NCBI RefSeq assembly: GCF_023898315.1
Contig: NC_064619.1
Span: forward strand, 340,057,650-340,121,649
DNA from: Schistocerca nitens
Taxonomy: Eukaryota; Arthropoda; Insecta; Orthoptera; Acrididae
Reading direction: 5' to 3'
DNA length: 64,000 nucleotides
In this document: positions 22,200-32,679 of the stretch, one piece after another
Layout: each line of letters opens with the position of its first letter
How positions within the stretch are numbered: position 1 is the first letter of the stretch
Program-made: the position numbers and the translations under genes
Notes under the pieces: model-generated
Told to the model about the DNA's origin: nothing
The model's database searches: none
The model's input: only the letters and a program-made list of their open reading frames with translations

Positions 22200-23753
22200 T
22201 CACATTTCGAAAGCTTCTATTCTCTTCTTGTCCAAACTATTTATCGTCCATGTTTCACTTCCATACATGGCTACACTCCATACAAATACTTTCAGAAACG
22301 ACTTCCTGACACTTAAATCTATACTCGATGTTAACAAATTTCTCTTCTTCAGAAACGATTTCCTTGCCATTGCCAGTCTACATTTTATATCCTCTCTACT
22401 TCGACCATCATCAGTTATTTTCCTCCCCAAATAGCAAAACTCCTTTACTACTTTAAGTGTCTCATTTCCTAATCTAATTCCCTCAGCATCACCCGACTTA
22501 ATTCGACTACATTCCATTATCCTCGTTTTGCTTTTGTTGATGTTCATCTTATATCCTCCTTTCAAGACACTGTCCATTCCGTTCAACTGCTCTTCCAAGT
22601 CCTTTGCTGTCTCTGACAGAATTACAATGTCATCGGCGAACTTCAAAGTTTTTATTTCTTCTCCATGGATTTTAATACCTACTCCGAATTTTTCTTTTGT
22701 TTCCTTTACTGCTTGCTCAATAAACAGATTGAAAAACATCGGGGAGAGGCTACAACCCTGTCTTACTCCCTTCCCAACCACTGCTTCCCTTTCATGTCCC
22801 TCGACTCTTATAACTGCCATCTGGTTTTTGTACAAATTGTAAATAGCCTTTCGCTCCCTGTATTTTACCCCTGCCACCTTTAGAATTTGAAAGAGAGTAT
22901 TCCAGTTAACGTTGTCAAAAGCTTTCTCTAAGTCCACAAATGCTAGAAACGTAGGTTTGCCTTTCCTTAATCTTTCTTCTAAGATAAGTCGTAAGGTCAG
23001 TATTGCCTCACGTGTACCAGTGTTTCTACGGAATCCAAACTGATCTTCTCCGAGGTTGGCTTCTACTAGTTTTTCCATTCGTCTGTAAAGAATTCGTGTT
23101 AATATTTTGCAGCTGTGACTTATTAAACTGATAGTTCGGTAATTTTCACATCTGTCAACACCTGCTTTCTTTGGGGTTGGGATTATTATATTCTTCTTGA
23201 AGTCTGAGGGTATTTCGCCTGTTTCATACATCGTGTTCACCAGATGGTAGAGTTTTGTCAGGACTGGCTCTCTCAAGGTCGTCAGTAGTTCCAATGGAAT
23301 GTTGTCTACTCCGGGGGCCTTGTTTCGACTCAGGTCTTTCAGTTCTCTGTCAAACTCTTCACGCAGTATCGTATCTCCCATTTCATCTTCATCTACATCC
23401 TCTTCCATTTCCATAATATTGTCCTCAAGTACATCGCCCTTGTATTTACCCTCTATATACCCTGTCCACCTTTCTGCTTTCCCTTCTTTGCTTAGAACTG
23501 GGTTGTCATCTGAGCTCTTGATATTCATACAAGTCGTTCTCTTATCTCCAGAGGTCTCTTTAATTTTCCTGTAGGCAGTATCTATCTTACCCCTAGTGAG
23601 ATAAGCCTCTACATCCTTACATTTGTCCTCTAGCCATCCCTGCTTAGCCATTTTGCACTTCCTGTCGATCTCATTTTTGAGACGTTTGTATTCCTTTTTG
23701 CCTGCTTCATTTACTGCATTTTTATATTTTCTCCTTTCATCAATTAAATTCAA
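22200..23753 (-). pseudogene. LINE-B reverse transcriptase, ended by one nonsense codon
   Basis: RT that copies the element at the nicked target. It is open for 517 codons from an internal Met. Blocks in order: RNKAPGVDNIPLELL, CENYRTISLISHSCKI, EDQFGFRRNTGTREAI, AFVDLEKAFDNVNW, GVRQGCSLSPMFFNL, the catalytic FADDIV, then YGSETWTINSLDKKRIEAFEM. All motifs look intact. The frame stops at TGA (22202-22200) where the copy at 31676-31681 has TGG, so a Trp codon was mutated; the frame continues open for 88 more codons to 21933. In-frame stops at 23847 and about 23812 separate it from the endonuclease part. Confidence 0.85.
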
Positions 23754-23846
23754 TATTTCTTCTGTTACCCAAGGATTTCTACTAGCCCTCGTCTTTTTAC
23801 CTACTTGATCCTATGCTGCCTTCACTACTTCATCCCTCAAAGCTAC

Positions 23847-24351
23847 CTATTCTTCTTCTACTGTATTTCTTTCCCCCATTCCTGTCAATTGTTCCCTTAT
23901 GCTCTCCCTGAAACTCTGTACAACCTCAGGTTCTTTCAGTTTATCCAGGTCCCATCTCCTTAAATTCCCACCTTTTTGCAGTTTCTTCAGTTTTAATATA
24001 CAGGTCATAACCAATAGATTGTGGTCAGAGTCCACATCTGCCCCTGGAAATGTCTTACAATTTAAAACCTGGTTCCTAAATCTCTGTCTTACCATTAATA
24101 ACCTATCTGATACCTTTTAGTATCTCCAGGGTTCTTCCATGTATACAACCTTCTTTCATGATTCTTAAACCAAGTGTTAGCTATGATTATGTTGTGCTCT
24201 GTGCAAAATTCTACCAGGCGGCTTCCTCTTTCATTTCTTAGCCCCAATCCATATTCACCTACTATGTTTCCTTCTCTCCCTTTTCCTACACTCGAATTCC
24301 AGTCACCTATGACTATTAAATTTTCGTCTAAGTTATTAAATTTTACATTAA
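23847..24351 (-). pseudogene. LINE-B endonuclease remnant (5'-truncated)
   Basis: C-terminal half of an apurinic-like endonuclease: NLDENLIVIGDWNSSVGKG (about 24335-24280) with the catalytic Asp-X-Asn block, NTWFKNHERR.YTWKNPGDTKRYQI (24190-24105), and DSDHNLLVM (about 24035-24010) with the final Asp-His pair. It is broken by a stop near 24100 and by two stops before the RT. The front half, with the catalytic Glu, is missing. Confidence 0.8.
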
Positions 24352-24474
24352 AAATCGTTACCTGAACTGTTTAATAATGTAAAATTAACAAAACTGTATC
24401 ATTATAAATCCCACGCATCTGGGATAAATAAATTAAGTAGCAGCAAGAAAAGGCGGTTTTATTTACAAAGTGAC

Positions 24475-24820
24475 GTATGTAAACCTTTCATGTAAATCAA
24501 CTGTGCTATCAATTCTCAAGCATTATTCCCCTGTCTAGAGTCAGTTCCAGGAAGGTACTGGCATGAGAGGAATGATCATAGAGCATTAACACACACTCCT
24601 ATAGTTACATGGTTTTGCACCTAAAAATGCTATATGATTTCCGAAGTATTAGTTGCGCAGAATGCAACGCTTTCAATACTCTAATGCAGGATATATTTGT
24701 CTCTAACATCAGACATACAACCATCCCAAAATACATAGAGGTACCAAAATACATAGAGGTACCACCCACGCCCTGCTGCACAAAAATGCATACGAAGAAG
24801 TAGCTACTTCTTAGAAGGAA
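24475..24820 (+). repeat. Repeat R2, copy A, second part
   Basis: Resumes the R2 sequence where 19090 left off: GCTATCAATTCT (24503) and GAATGATCATAGAGCATTAACACA (24573) match 34610 and 34675 in the uninterrupted copy. The 19090-24475 gap therefore holds inserted elements. Confidence 0.6.
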
Positions 24821-24870
24821 ATGTCCTTAGGTTAGTTAGGTTTAAGTTGTTCTAAGTTCTAGGGGACTGG
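24821..24870 (+). repeat. SINE tail fragment
   Basis: ATGTCCTTAGGTTAGTTAGG to TCTAGGGGACTG matches the tail of SINE-1 only; no tRNA-like head. Confidence 0.8.
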
Positions 24871-24974
24871 GCTGCAGGGTGATTGTCAACCATACATCTG
24901 TAGTGAACTCTGACATCAAGCAGTGATAGACACAGTCCTCAGCTGTTTGTTTAAAGGTAATACATTTATTAAAA

Positions 24975-25168
24975 GCCGGCCGGTGGTCCGTGCGGTTCTA
25001 GGCACTACAGTCTGGAACCGCGTGACCGCTATGGTCGCAGGTTCGAATCCTGCCTCGGGCATGGATGTGTGTGATGTCCTTAGGTTAGTTAGGTTTAAGT
25101 TGTTCTAAGTTCTAGGGGACTGATGACCTCAGAAGTTAAGTCTCATAGTGCTCAGAGCCATTGGAACC
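24975..25168 (+). repeat. tRNA-derived SINE (SINE-5)
   Basis: Full-length member of the SINE-1 family with a clear B box (GGTTCGAATCC at 25041-25051) and tail. A short direct repeat, ATTAAAA, lies at 24968-24974 and 25169-25175. Confidence 0.85.
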
Positions 25169-25171
25169 ATT

Positions 25172-25897
25172 AAAAAAACTCCTCTCTGTCCAAGACCAGT
25201 AGCTCATCAGTTGAACCAATTTCCGCCAAAAATAGAGATAATTCTTTTCACTCCAGATTTTTTCCAGCCAGCTTGTAGGTGAAGTACATCTGTCACTAGT
25301 CTCGAGTGGTACTGTGAAACTTTCCCCAGCGAGATAACACAAGTGGCAAGACATAGTCAATTTTTGAGCTGTATTGCGATTTTAAGCAATCCTTGCCTAG
25401 CACTATGCATATAGTTGTGTAACTAAAATCGATCACTATGATTAATTAAGTAATTAGAACCCAACCAAAATAAATAAAGTACACTAACCTAACCTTCCTC
25501 CTGCATCTGGACAGTTTCCATGTGTTGGGGGTTGCACTTGGGTTTTCCATCCATTAGGACCAGGGTTATAGAAAGGGCACTACCATTTTTAATTTCGCCC
25601 CAGTTACCAGGTGAGGTGTGGGGTGTAACGACAGCACAGCCCTGGGACAAAGAAATCCCCAGAAAAATTCAAAATTCTCGCCAAAAATCAAAATTCCCAC
25701 CAATAGGGTATGGGGGAGCGGGGATAGGAGTGGGGAGAGGGAAGGGGCGGAATCCCACACGCAGGCGGAGGAAAATGTATGATGTCATCTGTGGGAGGGG
25801 ATGGGGGGCAGGGAATGAGGGGTGATTCATGGATTTATTTAATTTGCATATCAATTTGATATCAGATTTGGAGTAGGAGCCCCATTACCTTACTACT
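25172..25897 (-). repeat. Interspersed repeat R1, copy 2
   Basis: Reverse complement of 15922-16682 over its whole length, with moderate divergence and small indels. The SINE-5 insertion sits exactly at its 25172 end. Confidence 0.7.
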
Positions 25898-26289
25898 GAC
25901 GGTGCCCCACCTCACAATATGTTTCTATCTTTCATAGTTTGTCTATAGTAAACAGCTGAAATCTGTTCTTTGTTTTTGAATCATCCTATACTACATTTGA
26001 GGTGTGTAACACATCAAGACAATGTTACTCCAACATCACTACTATCTACCCCTGTGTTCTCAGCATCTGTATTTCTTGTGATCGATGATTCAATGGAAAC
26101 TTGAAATACGAGTCTCAATGGTTTCTGATGTTCTACAAGGCCTGAAACATTTCAGTGAGCTTTGTTCTTGTCTTCTAGTAGTTTCATTTATTCGATTTGA
26201 GTGGCAAATTACGAACACACTTAGACCGGACCTGTTATAAGAGTCACTCTTAAAGAAAGAACCGAGTTTTTTTTTCAAACATTCAATTT

Positions 26290-27460
26290 ATTTATCATAC
26301 GTTTGATATTTTTAAAGTAAGTCGATACGTTCTTCAGAAACAAAATGTCATTTTCCATATAATTTCCGTTCCTTTCAATTTTCTTACACCATTATGGATC
26401 TAAGACCTGTCTAACTACATGGTAGAAGTCAGGACTAGCACGTCTGAGCCATTGTTTAGCAGCCTTCACAGGGGAGTTATCATCCTAAAACCTGTCTCTG
26501 CATAGGGATTCCTCCAGTTTACCGAAGATGTGGTAATGACATGGTGCGAGATCAGGGCTATTGGGTATGTGTTTCAGTGTTGTGTAATCAAGTTTTGTGA
26601 TTTCAGGAGTGGTTTTCTCACTGGCACATGACCAGGCTTTATCGTGCAAAAGCAAAACAGCATATTTTTATCGACATCGAATTTGGTACATTCAACCATG
26701 AATCTTTTTAAGGGTTGCCACATATGGGGCAGAAATCATGCTGATTTCATGTGATACGATGTTTACAAGGAACACTCCTTCCTAATCAAAAAGCATAGTA
26801 GATATCACTTTTCCCAGTGAAGGCACAGTTTTCAATTTCTTCTTCTTTGGTATGGTAGCATGATACCATTTCATCGATTGTCTTACCGTCTGTGGTTTAG
26901 AGTGATGCAATACGGTTTCATCTCCTGTCACAATACTTGCAAGGAAGTAATCTCTAGAACTCTCATACTATTCTAAAGTTTACTGCTTACTGCCTTCTGC
27001 GTTAGTTTGTGGGCATCTGTCAATGTTCTCGGAACCTATCTAACACAAACCTTTCTCAACTTCAGATGTCGGCTTGGTATTCTGCTCACACTTCCTTCTC
27101 CTACTCCCACTGGGATTGACAAATCGTTCATTGTTAAGCGCATGTCAACCAAAATCAGATCGTACATTCACTGGAGGCAGTCAGGACACTTTACAATGTT
27201 TGGTCTGCCACTGCAACGGAGGTTACGAATATTGGTGTGCCCTTTGTCATCAGATAATCTGCTTACTGAAGGATTAAGTGTACTGCAACCAACAGCATCA
27301 TCCCCATACACCTTCTTCAATCTCCTGTGAATGTTTGTCACTGTCTCATACAACACAGAACCTCTATAACAGCACACTGCATCAGACGAACATACAATGC
27401 AGTAGCCAGTAGTAGGGTAAACTATGTTCTGGTGCACTTTATTATTGTGGGTTGCATACA
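26290..27460 (-). pseudogene. mariner-like (DD34D-type) transposase relic
   Basis: Minus strand in pieces. The N-terminal part (27460-27170) reads RLKKVYGDDAVG ... CSGRPNIVK, followed by MYDLILVDMRLTMNDLS and a KVCVR.VPRTLTDAHKLT block near 27050-27010. The catalytic part reads TVLHHSKPQTVRQSMKWYHATIPKKKKLKT and GKVISTMLFD.EGVFLVNIV (26920-26740). Blocks after the second Asp are too worn to align (26700-26290). Several stops and frameshifts. This is a different mariner family from the one at 29351. No TIRs were found. Confidence 0.7.
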
Positions 27461-27469
27461 TTCAGAGAC

Positions 27470-28505
27470 AAGCATGTGCTCTACCAGCATATGGGATAGT
27501 TCACAATTCAGCTATCCCAAGAGCGCAGCGAGAGCCACCTCCAGGGCTTGTCCCTGTGGCTGCAGCAAAAGCCGACTAGTTGTAGCTGGAATACTTTCTT
27601 TAAGCCACCACTTCCGGTCAGCCATTGGCCACAGACAGTCTGCAACAACAGCAGCAGCAGCTTGGACATACGCAGTAGTGCTATCCAATTCCATCCCAAC
27701 ATAGACCAGCAGTTTAAAAAGTTCACTTTACCTTATCCGAGACAAGAATGTTGTTGACCATACACCTCGAACTTTCCATTCAGAATGTATATTTTGCGCT
27801 TTAATACGAACTATTGTGAAGACAGAAGAATTCGGGACATACGCGCGTTTTCACATCGCGAAAGTATCGTTACTTGTTGTGAAAGTCCTGTAACACTATG
27901 GCACAGGCTACATTTCTCTCATCAGCTAAAAAAAAATCTGTTCTAATCACTTTACTATCTGTTACATCCTGCGTCACAGGACTAGAGTATTAAACTCATT
28001 TTTGGCTCATGACAGAGTGCTAAGAGCATGTCCTGTCTCTGCCACAGGATGTTTTCTCACTTTTAAACTCTCCTAAAGTAACCAAATGCTTTGTCACGTA
28101 CGAAGTCTCTTAAGGTAACAGCACAGAAAACTTGTGAATATCATGTTGATACTACGTACCACATTATGAATTCGGTAATAGAAGTGATATTATTACAATG
28201 GTCATCTCTCCCCACGTAGGTGGGAGATTAAAATGTCGCTAAAAGATCTTTCTGCAAAGAAAATATACCTGATTACCGCTCCAATCCCCGAATCATACGC
28301 ATGCTACTTGAGCCCGCACTTCTGCCCACCTGGCAGCACATCATTGATATCAGACTGATACACTAATTAACTGCACTGACCAAGAGCAATTTTTTCCAGC
28401 TGTCGGATTACACTCGTCAGGTATCTCAAATAGAAATCCCTGGAGGGAAGATGATGTTTTTTTTTCGAGGAACACTATTGAGAACCGATATTTGCAGCTG
28501 AACGC
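27470..28505. other. No recognised gene
   Basis: Contains short frames, a small CAG-rich patch (27648-27662) and a stretch (28165-28225) weakly like part of repeat R2. Nothing can be named. Confidence 0.5.
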
Positions 28506-28509
28506 AGAA

Positions 28510-28715
28510 TGAAAAAATTGTTCAAATGGTTCTGAGCACTATGGGACTTAACTTCTGAGGTCATCAGTCCTCTAGAAATTAGAACTACTTAAACCTAATT
28601 AACCTAAGGACATCACACACATCCATGCCCGAAGCAGGATTCGAACCTGCGACCGTAGCGGTCGCGTGGTTCCAAACTGTAGCGCCTAGAACCGCTCGGC
28701 CACTCCGGCCGGCGC
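28510..28715 (-). repeat. tRNA-derived SINE (SINE-6)
   Basis: Reverse copy of the SINE-1 family: B box at 28639-28650, GGCCGGC at the right end. The direct repeat CGCAGAA (28503-28509 and 28716-28722) is a likely target duplication. Confidence 0.85.
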
Positions 28716-28722
28716 CGCAGAA

Positions 28723-28920
28723 GAATTCTACTATCGCCAATATACATTTCTCATAACGTCACGAAGGTAAGATACGAGAAATTAGTGCTCATAAGGAGGC
28801 ATATAGGCAATCTGTTTGAGAGTGGAATAGGAAAGGGAATGACTAGTAGTGGTACAGGGTACCCTCCACCACACGCTGTACGATGGCTTGCGAAGTAAGC
28901 TTACAGAAGTAAATGTAAAT
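28723..28920 (+). pseudogene. 3' end of a CR1/L2-like LINE
   Basis: Reads like IREISAHKEAYRQSV.EWNRKGND, the C-terminal block also seen at 8170-8230 and 40325-40410, followed by a short 3' end with AGTAAATGTAAAT. Everything upstream is missing. Confidence 0.65.
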
Positions 28921-29350
28921 TTAGTTTACCTATTAATATGTCACTCCATCCATTTATAGGCACACAAACCTCACGGAAGGATGTTGTCTCTTATTTACTG
29001 AGAAAACAAAATATGGAGCTTCTGCTGCTGATTGTCCCTCGCTAAAAATCATGGTATTAGCTCTTAATCTTTTTCATTGCAGTCACTTCACGAGTACAAG
29101 GGCGATGTACTTGAGGACAATGTTATGGAAATGGAAGAGGATGTAGATGAACATGAAATGGGAGATACGATACTGCGCGAAGAGTTTGGCAGAGCACTGA
29201 AAGACCTGAGTCGAAACAAGGCCCCGGGAGTAGACAACATTCCATTGGAACTACTGACGGCCCTGGGAGAGCCAGTGCTGACAAAACTCTACCATCTGGT
29301 GAGCAAGATGTATGAGACAGGCGAAATACCCTCAGACTTCAAGAAGAATA

Positions 29351-30691
29351 CAGGGCTATTACAAATGATTGAAGCGATTTCATAAATTCTCTGTAGCTCC
29401 ATTCATTGACATATGGTCACGGCAGACTACAGATACGTAGAAAAACTCATAAAGTTTTGTTCGGCTGAAGCCGCACTTTAGGTTTCTGCCGCCAGAGCGC
29501 TCGAGAGCGCAGTGAGACAAAATGGCGACAGGAGCCGAGAAAGCGTATGTCATGCTTGAAATGCACTCACATCAGTCAGTCATAACAGTGCATCGACACT
29601 TCAGGACGAAGTTCAACAAAGATCCACCAACTGATAACTCCATTCGGCGATGATATGCGCAGTTTAAAGCTTCTGGATGCCTCTGTAAGGGGAAATCAAC
29701 GGGTCGGCTTGCAGTGAGCGAAGAAACGGTTGAACGCGTGCGGGCAGGTTTCACGTGTAGCCCGCAGAAGTCGCCGAATAAAGCAAGCAGGGAGCTAAAC
29801 ATACCACAGCCAATGGTTTGGAAAATCTTACGAAAAAGGCTAAAGCAGAAGCCTTACCATTTACAATTGCTACAAGCCCTGACACCCGATGACGAAGTCA
29901 AACGCTTTGAATTTTCGGCGCGGTTGCAACAGCTCATGGAAGAGGATGCGTTCAGTGCGAAACTTGTTTTCAGTGATGAAGCAACATTTTTTCTTAATGG
30001 TGAAGTGAACAGACACAATGTGCGAATCTGGGCGGTAGAGAATCCTCACGCATTCGTGCAGCAAATTCGCAATTCACCAAAAGTTAACGTGTTTCGTGCA
30101 ATCTCACGGTTTAAAGTTCACGGCCCCTTTTTCTTCTGCGAAAAAAACGTTTCAGGACACGTGTATCTGGACATGCTGGTAAATTGGCTCTAGCCACAAC
30201 TGGAGACCGACAGCGCCGACTTCATCTTTCAACAGGATGGTGCTCCACCGCACTTCCATCATGATGTTCGGCATTTCTTAAACAGGAGATTGGAAAACCG
30301 ATGGATCGGTCGTGGTGGAGATCATGATCAGCAATTCATGTCATGGCCTCCACGCTCTCCAGACTTAACCCCATGCGATTTCTTTCTGTGGGGTTATGTG
30401 AAAGATTCAGTGTTTAAACCTCCTCTACCAAGAAACGTGCCAGAACTGCGAGTTCGCATCAACAATGCTTTCGAACTCATTGATGGGGACATGCTGCGCC
30501 GAGTGTGGGAGGAACTTGATTATCGGCTTGATGTCTGCCGAATCACTAAAGGGGCACATATCGAACATTTGTGAATGCCTAAAAAAACTTTTTGAGTTTT
30601 TGTATGTGTGTGCAAAGCATTGTGAAAATATCTCAAACAATAAAGTTATTGTAGAGCTGTGAAATCGCTTCAATCATTTGTAATAACCCTG
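29351..30691 (+). mobile_element. Tc1/mariner-superfamily transposon, 1341 bp, 32-bp TIRs, TA duplication
   Basis: The terminal inverted repeats 29351-29382 and 30660-30691 differ at one of 32 positions (both begin CAGGG). TA is duplicated at 29349-29350 and 30692-30693. Removing 1341 bases plus one TA restores the exact LINE-B sequence seen uninterrupted in copy 1 near 23190, so the ends are certain. It encodes one transposase. Confidence 0.95.
29522..30574 (+). pseudogene. mariner-type transposase, two nonsense codons
   Basis: Cut-and-paste transposase, 350 codons in a single frame. Starts MATGAEKAYVMLEMHS; a helix-turn-helix covers residues about 15-110 (NSIRR.YAQF ... GKSTGRLAVSEET). First catalytic Asp at residue 152 (FSDEATFF), second at 239 (FQQDGAPPH), and SPDLTPCDFFLWG with Asp at 281 and 286. 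That gives 41 or 46 residues between the second and third acid, against 34 in classic mariner. Two stops break it: TGA at 29651-29653 and TAG at 30191-30193, both explainable as single G-to-A changes in Trp codons. The rest looks intact, so it died recently. Confidence 0.9.
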
Positions 30692-32031
30692 TATAATAAT
30701 TCCAATCCCAAAGAAAGCAGGTGTTGACAGATGTGAAAATTACCGAACTATCAGTTTAGCAAGTCACAGCTGCAAAATACTAACGTGAATTCTTTACAGA
30801 CGAATGGAAAAACTGGTAGAAGCCGACCTGGGGGAAGATCAGTTTGGATTCCGCACAAATGTTGGAACACGTGAGGCAATACTGACCCTACAACTTATCT
30901 TAGAAGAAAGATTAAGGAAAGGCAAACCTACGTTTCTAGCATTTGTGGACTTAGAGAAAGCTTTTGACAATGTTGACTGGAATACTCTCTTCCAAATTCT
31001 GAAGGTGGCAGGGGTAAAATACAGGGACAAAAGGCTATTTACAATTTGTACAGAAACCAGATGGCAGTTATAAGAGTCGAGGGGCATGAAAGGGAAGCAG
31101 CGGTTGGGAAGGGAATGAGACAGGGTTGTAGCCTGTCCCCGATGTTATTTAATCTGTATATTGAGCAAGCAATAAAGGAAACAAAAGAAAAATTCGGAGT
31201 GGGTATTGAAGTCCATGGAGAAGAAATAAAAACGTTGAGGCTCGCCGATGACATTGTGATTCTGTCAGAGACAGCAAAGGACTTGGAAGAGCAGTTGAAC
31301 GGAATGGACAGTGTCTTGAAAGGAGGGTATAAGATGAACATCAACAAAAGCAAAACGAGGATAATGGAATGTAGTCGAATTAAGTCGGTTGATGCTGAGG
31401 GAATTAGATTAGTAAATGAGACACTTAAAGTAGTAAAGGAGTTTTGCTATTTGGGGAACAAAATAACTGATGATGGTCGAAGTAGAGAGGATATAAAATG
31501 TAGACTGGCAATGGTAAGGAAAGCGTTTCTGAAGAAGAGAAATTTGTTAACATCGAGTATAGATTTAAGTGTCAGGAAGTCGTTTCTGAAAGTATTTGTA
31601 TGGAGTGTAGCCATGTATGGAAGTGAAACATGGACGATAAATAGTTTGGACAAGAAGAGAATAGAAGGTTTCGAAATGTGGTGCTACAGAAAAATGCTGA
31701 AGATTAGATGGGTGATCACATAACTAATGAGGAGGTATTGAATAGAACTGGGGAGAAGAGGAGTTTGTGGCACAACTTGACAAGAAGAAGGGACCGGTTG
31801 GTAGGACATGTTCTGAGGCATCAAGGGATCACAAATTTAGCACTGGAGGGCAGCGTGGAGGATAAAAATCGTAGAGGGAGACCAAGAGATGAATACACTA
31901 AGCAGATTCAGAAGGATGTAGGTTGCAGTAAGTACTGGGAGATGAAGAAGCTTGCACAGGATAGAGTGGCATGGAGAGCTGCATCAAACCAGTCTTAGGA
32001 CTGAAGACAACAACAAGAACACTTCGCGAGT

Positions 32032-32545
32032 GAGAGGTTGTAATATATTTGCCAACAATTCTTAGAAGAAGTGGTACAGAGATCACCTCTCAACTCTTCT
32101 TCCGGCAGAGTATCACTTAACTTCCGTATTCTCATGCATCTTCCAGCCTTAGATATGTAGCATACGAATCCACATGATTTCCATGAGTAAGAGAAGTCCC
32201 CTGTTGAGCCACAGACCCCTGCTAATTCTCTCGAAATCCCATCACGTTCGGACAGCACTATTCAATTAATTAAAAGGCTGTCTAGTCCTCCACCCATCAC
32301 TGACTATGTAGGAGCCGTCACAGCGAGAAAAATAACACACTAACGCACAGGAGGAAATTCACAATCATGCAGAGTATACGTGGACTGCACAAAGAAATTC
32401 AGAAGCATAACACCTACAATTCATTGATGCTGAACGAAGGTCTATAAATATCACACTGTACATGCCCTAATCTCCTTTGTCGTGTTCCTTTGATTACTAC
32501 GTTCGAGATACGACAGAGTAATGTTGTCAGAGACTTCACTGACAA
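32032..32545. other. No recognised gene
   Basis: Spacer after LINE-B with only short incidental frames. Confidence 0.5.
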
Positions 32546-32546
32546 C

Positions 32547-32548
<2 letters not shown>

Positions 32549-32596
<48 letters not shown>
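32549..32596. repeat. (TC)n microsatellite
   Basis: About 24 uninterrupted CT units. Long frames reading Ser-Leu repeats here are artefacts. Confidence 0.95.
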
Positions 32597-32599
<3 letters not shown>

Positions 32600-32679
32600 A
32601 AATTTTTATAACATCCAACAAACTAAAACTACGGACTATAAAATGTTTGCTGTCACCGGGAGAGAAATTGATAAGATAT

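Larger units (their letters stand above)
21862..24351 (-). mobile_element. LINE-B copy 1, 5'-truncated non-LTR retrotransposon
   Basis: Minus-strand element with endonuclease remnant (24340-23850), RT (23753-22200) and C-terminal part (22199-21880). It ends in a short (ACA)n-like tail (21862-21872 reads GTTGTTGTGG on plus). A perfect 8-base repeat, AAATCGTT, lies at 21854-21861 and 24352-24359 and is a plausible target duplication. The clade is not settled: the wording resembles RTE/CR1-group elements often mis-annotated in arthropods as craniofacial development protein 2-like. Confidence 0.85.
29096..31998 (+). pseudogene. LINE-B RT, split and frameshifted
   Basis: Same RT as at 22200-23753. 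The first part is 29096-29350 (GDVLEDNVMEMEED ... SRNKAPGVDNIPLELL). After the inserted transposon it resumes at 30692, with a stop (TGA for Arg) at 30787, ADLGEDQFGFR (30824), AFVDLEKAFDNVDW (30941) and a one-base deletion near 31026. An open stretch 31046-31723 follows with RQGCSLSPMLFNL, LADDIV and YGSETW. A further one-base deletion near 31709 precedes the C-terminal GHVLRHQG ... GRPRDEYTKQIQKDVG. The TGG at 31679 is the intact version of the codon lost in copy 1. Confidence 0.85.
29096..32019 (+). mobile_element. LINE-B copy 2, interrupted by a mariner-type transposon
   Basis: Plus-strand, 5'-truncated copy starting inside the RT finger region. It is interrupted at 29351-30691 and ends at the (AAC)-rich tail near 32015. 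The direct repeat CACTTCACGAGT / CACTTCGCGAGT (29084-29095 and 32020-32031, one mismatch) marks its target site. It is highly similar to copy 1 at 21862-24351, in opposite orientation. Confidence 0.85.
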
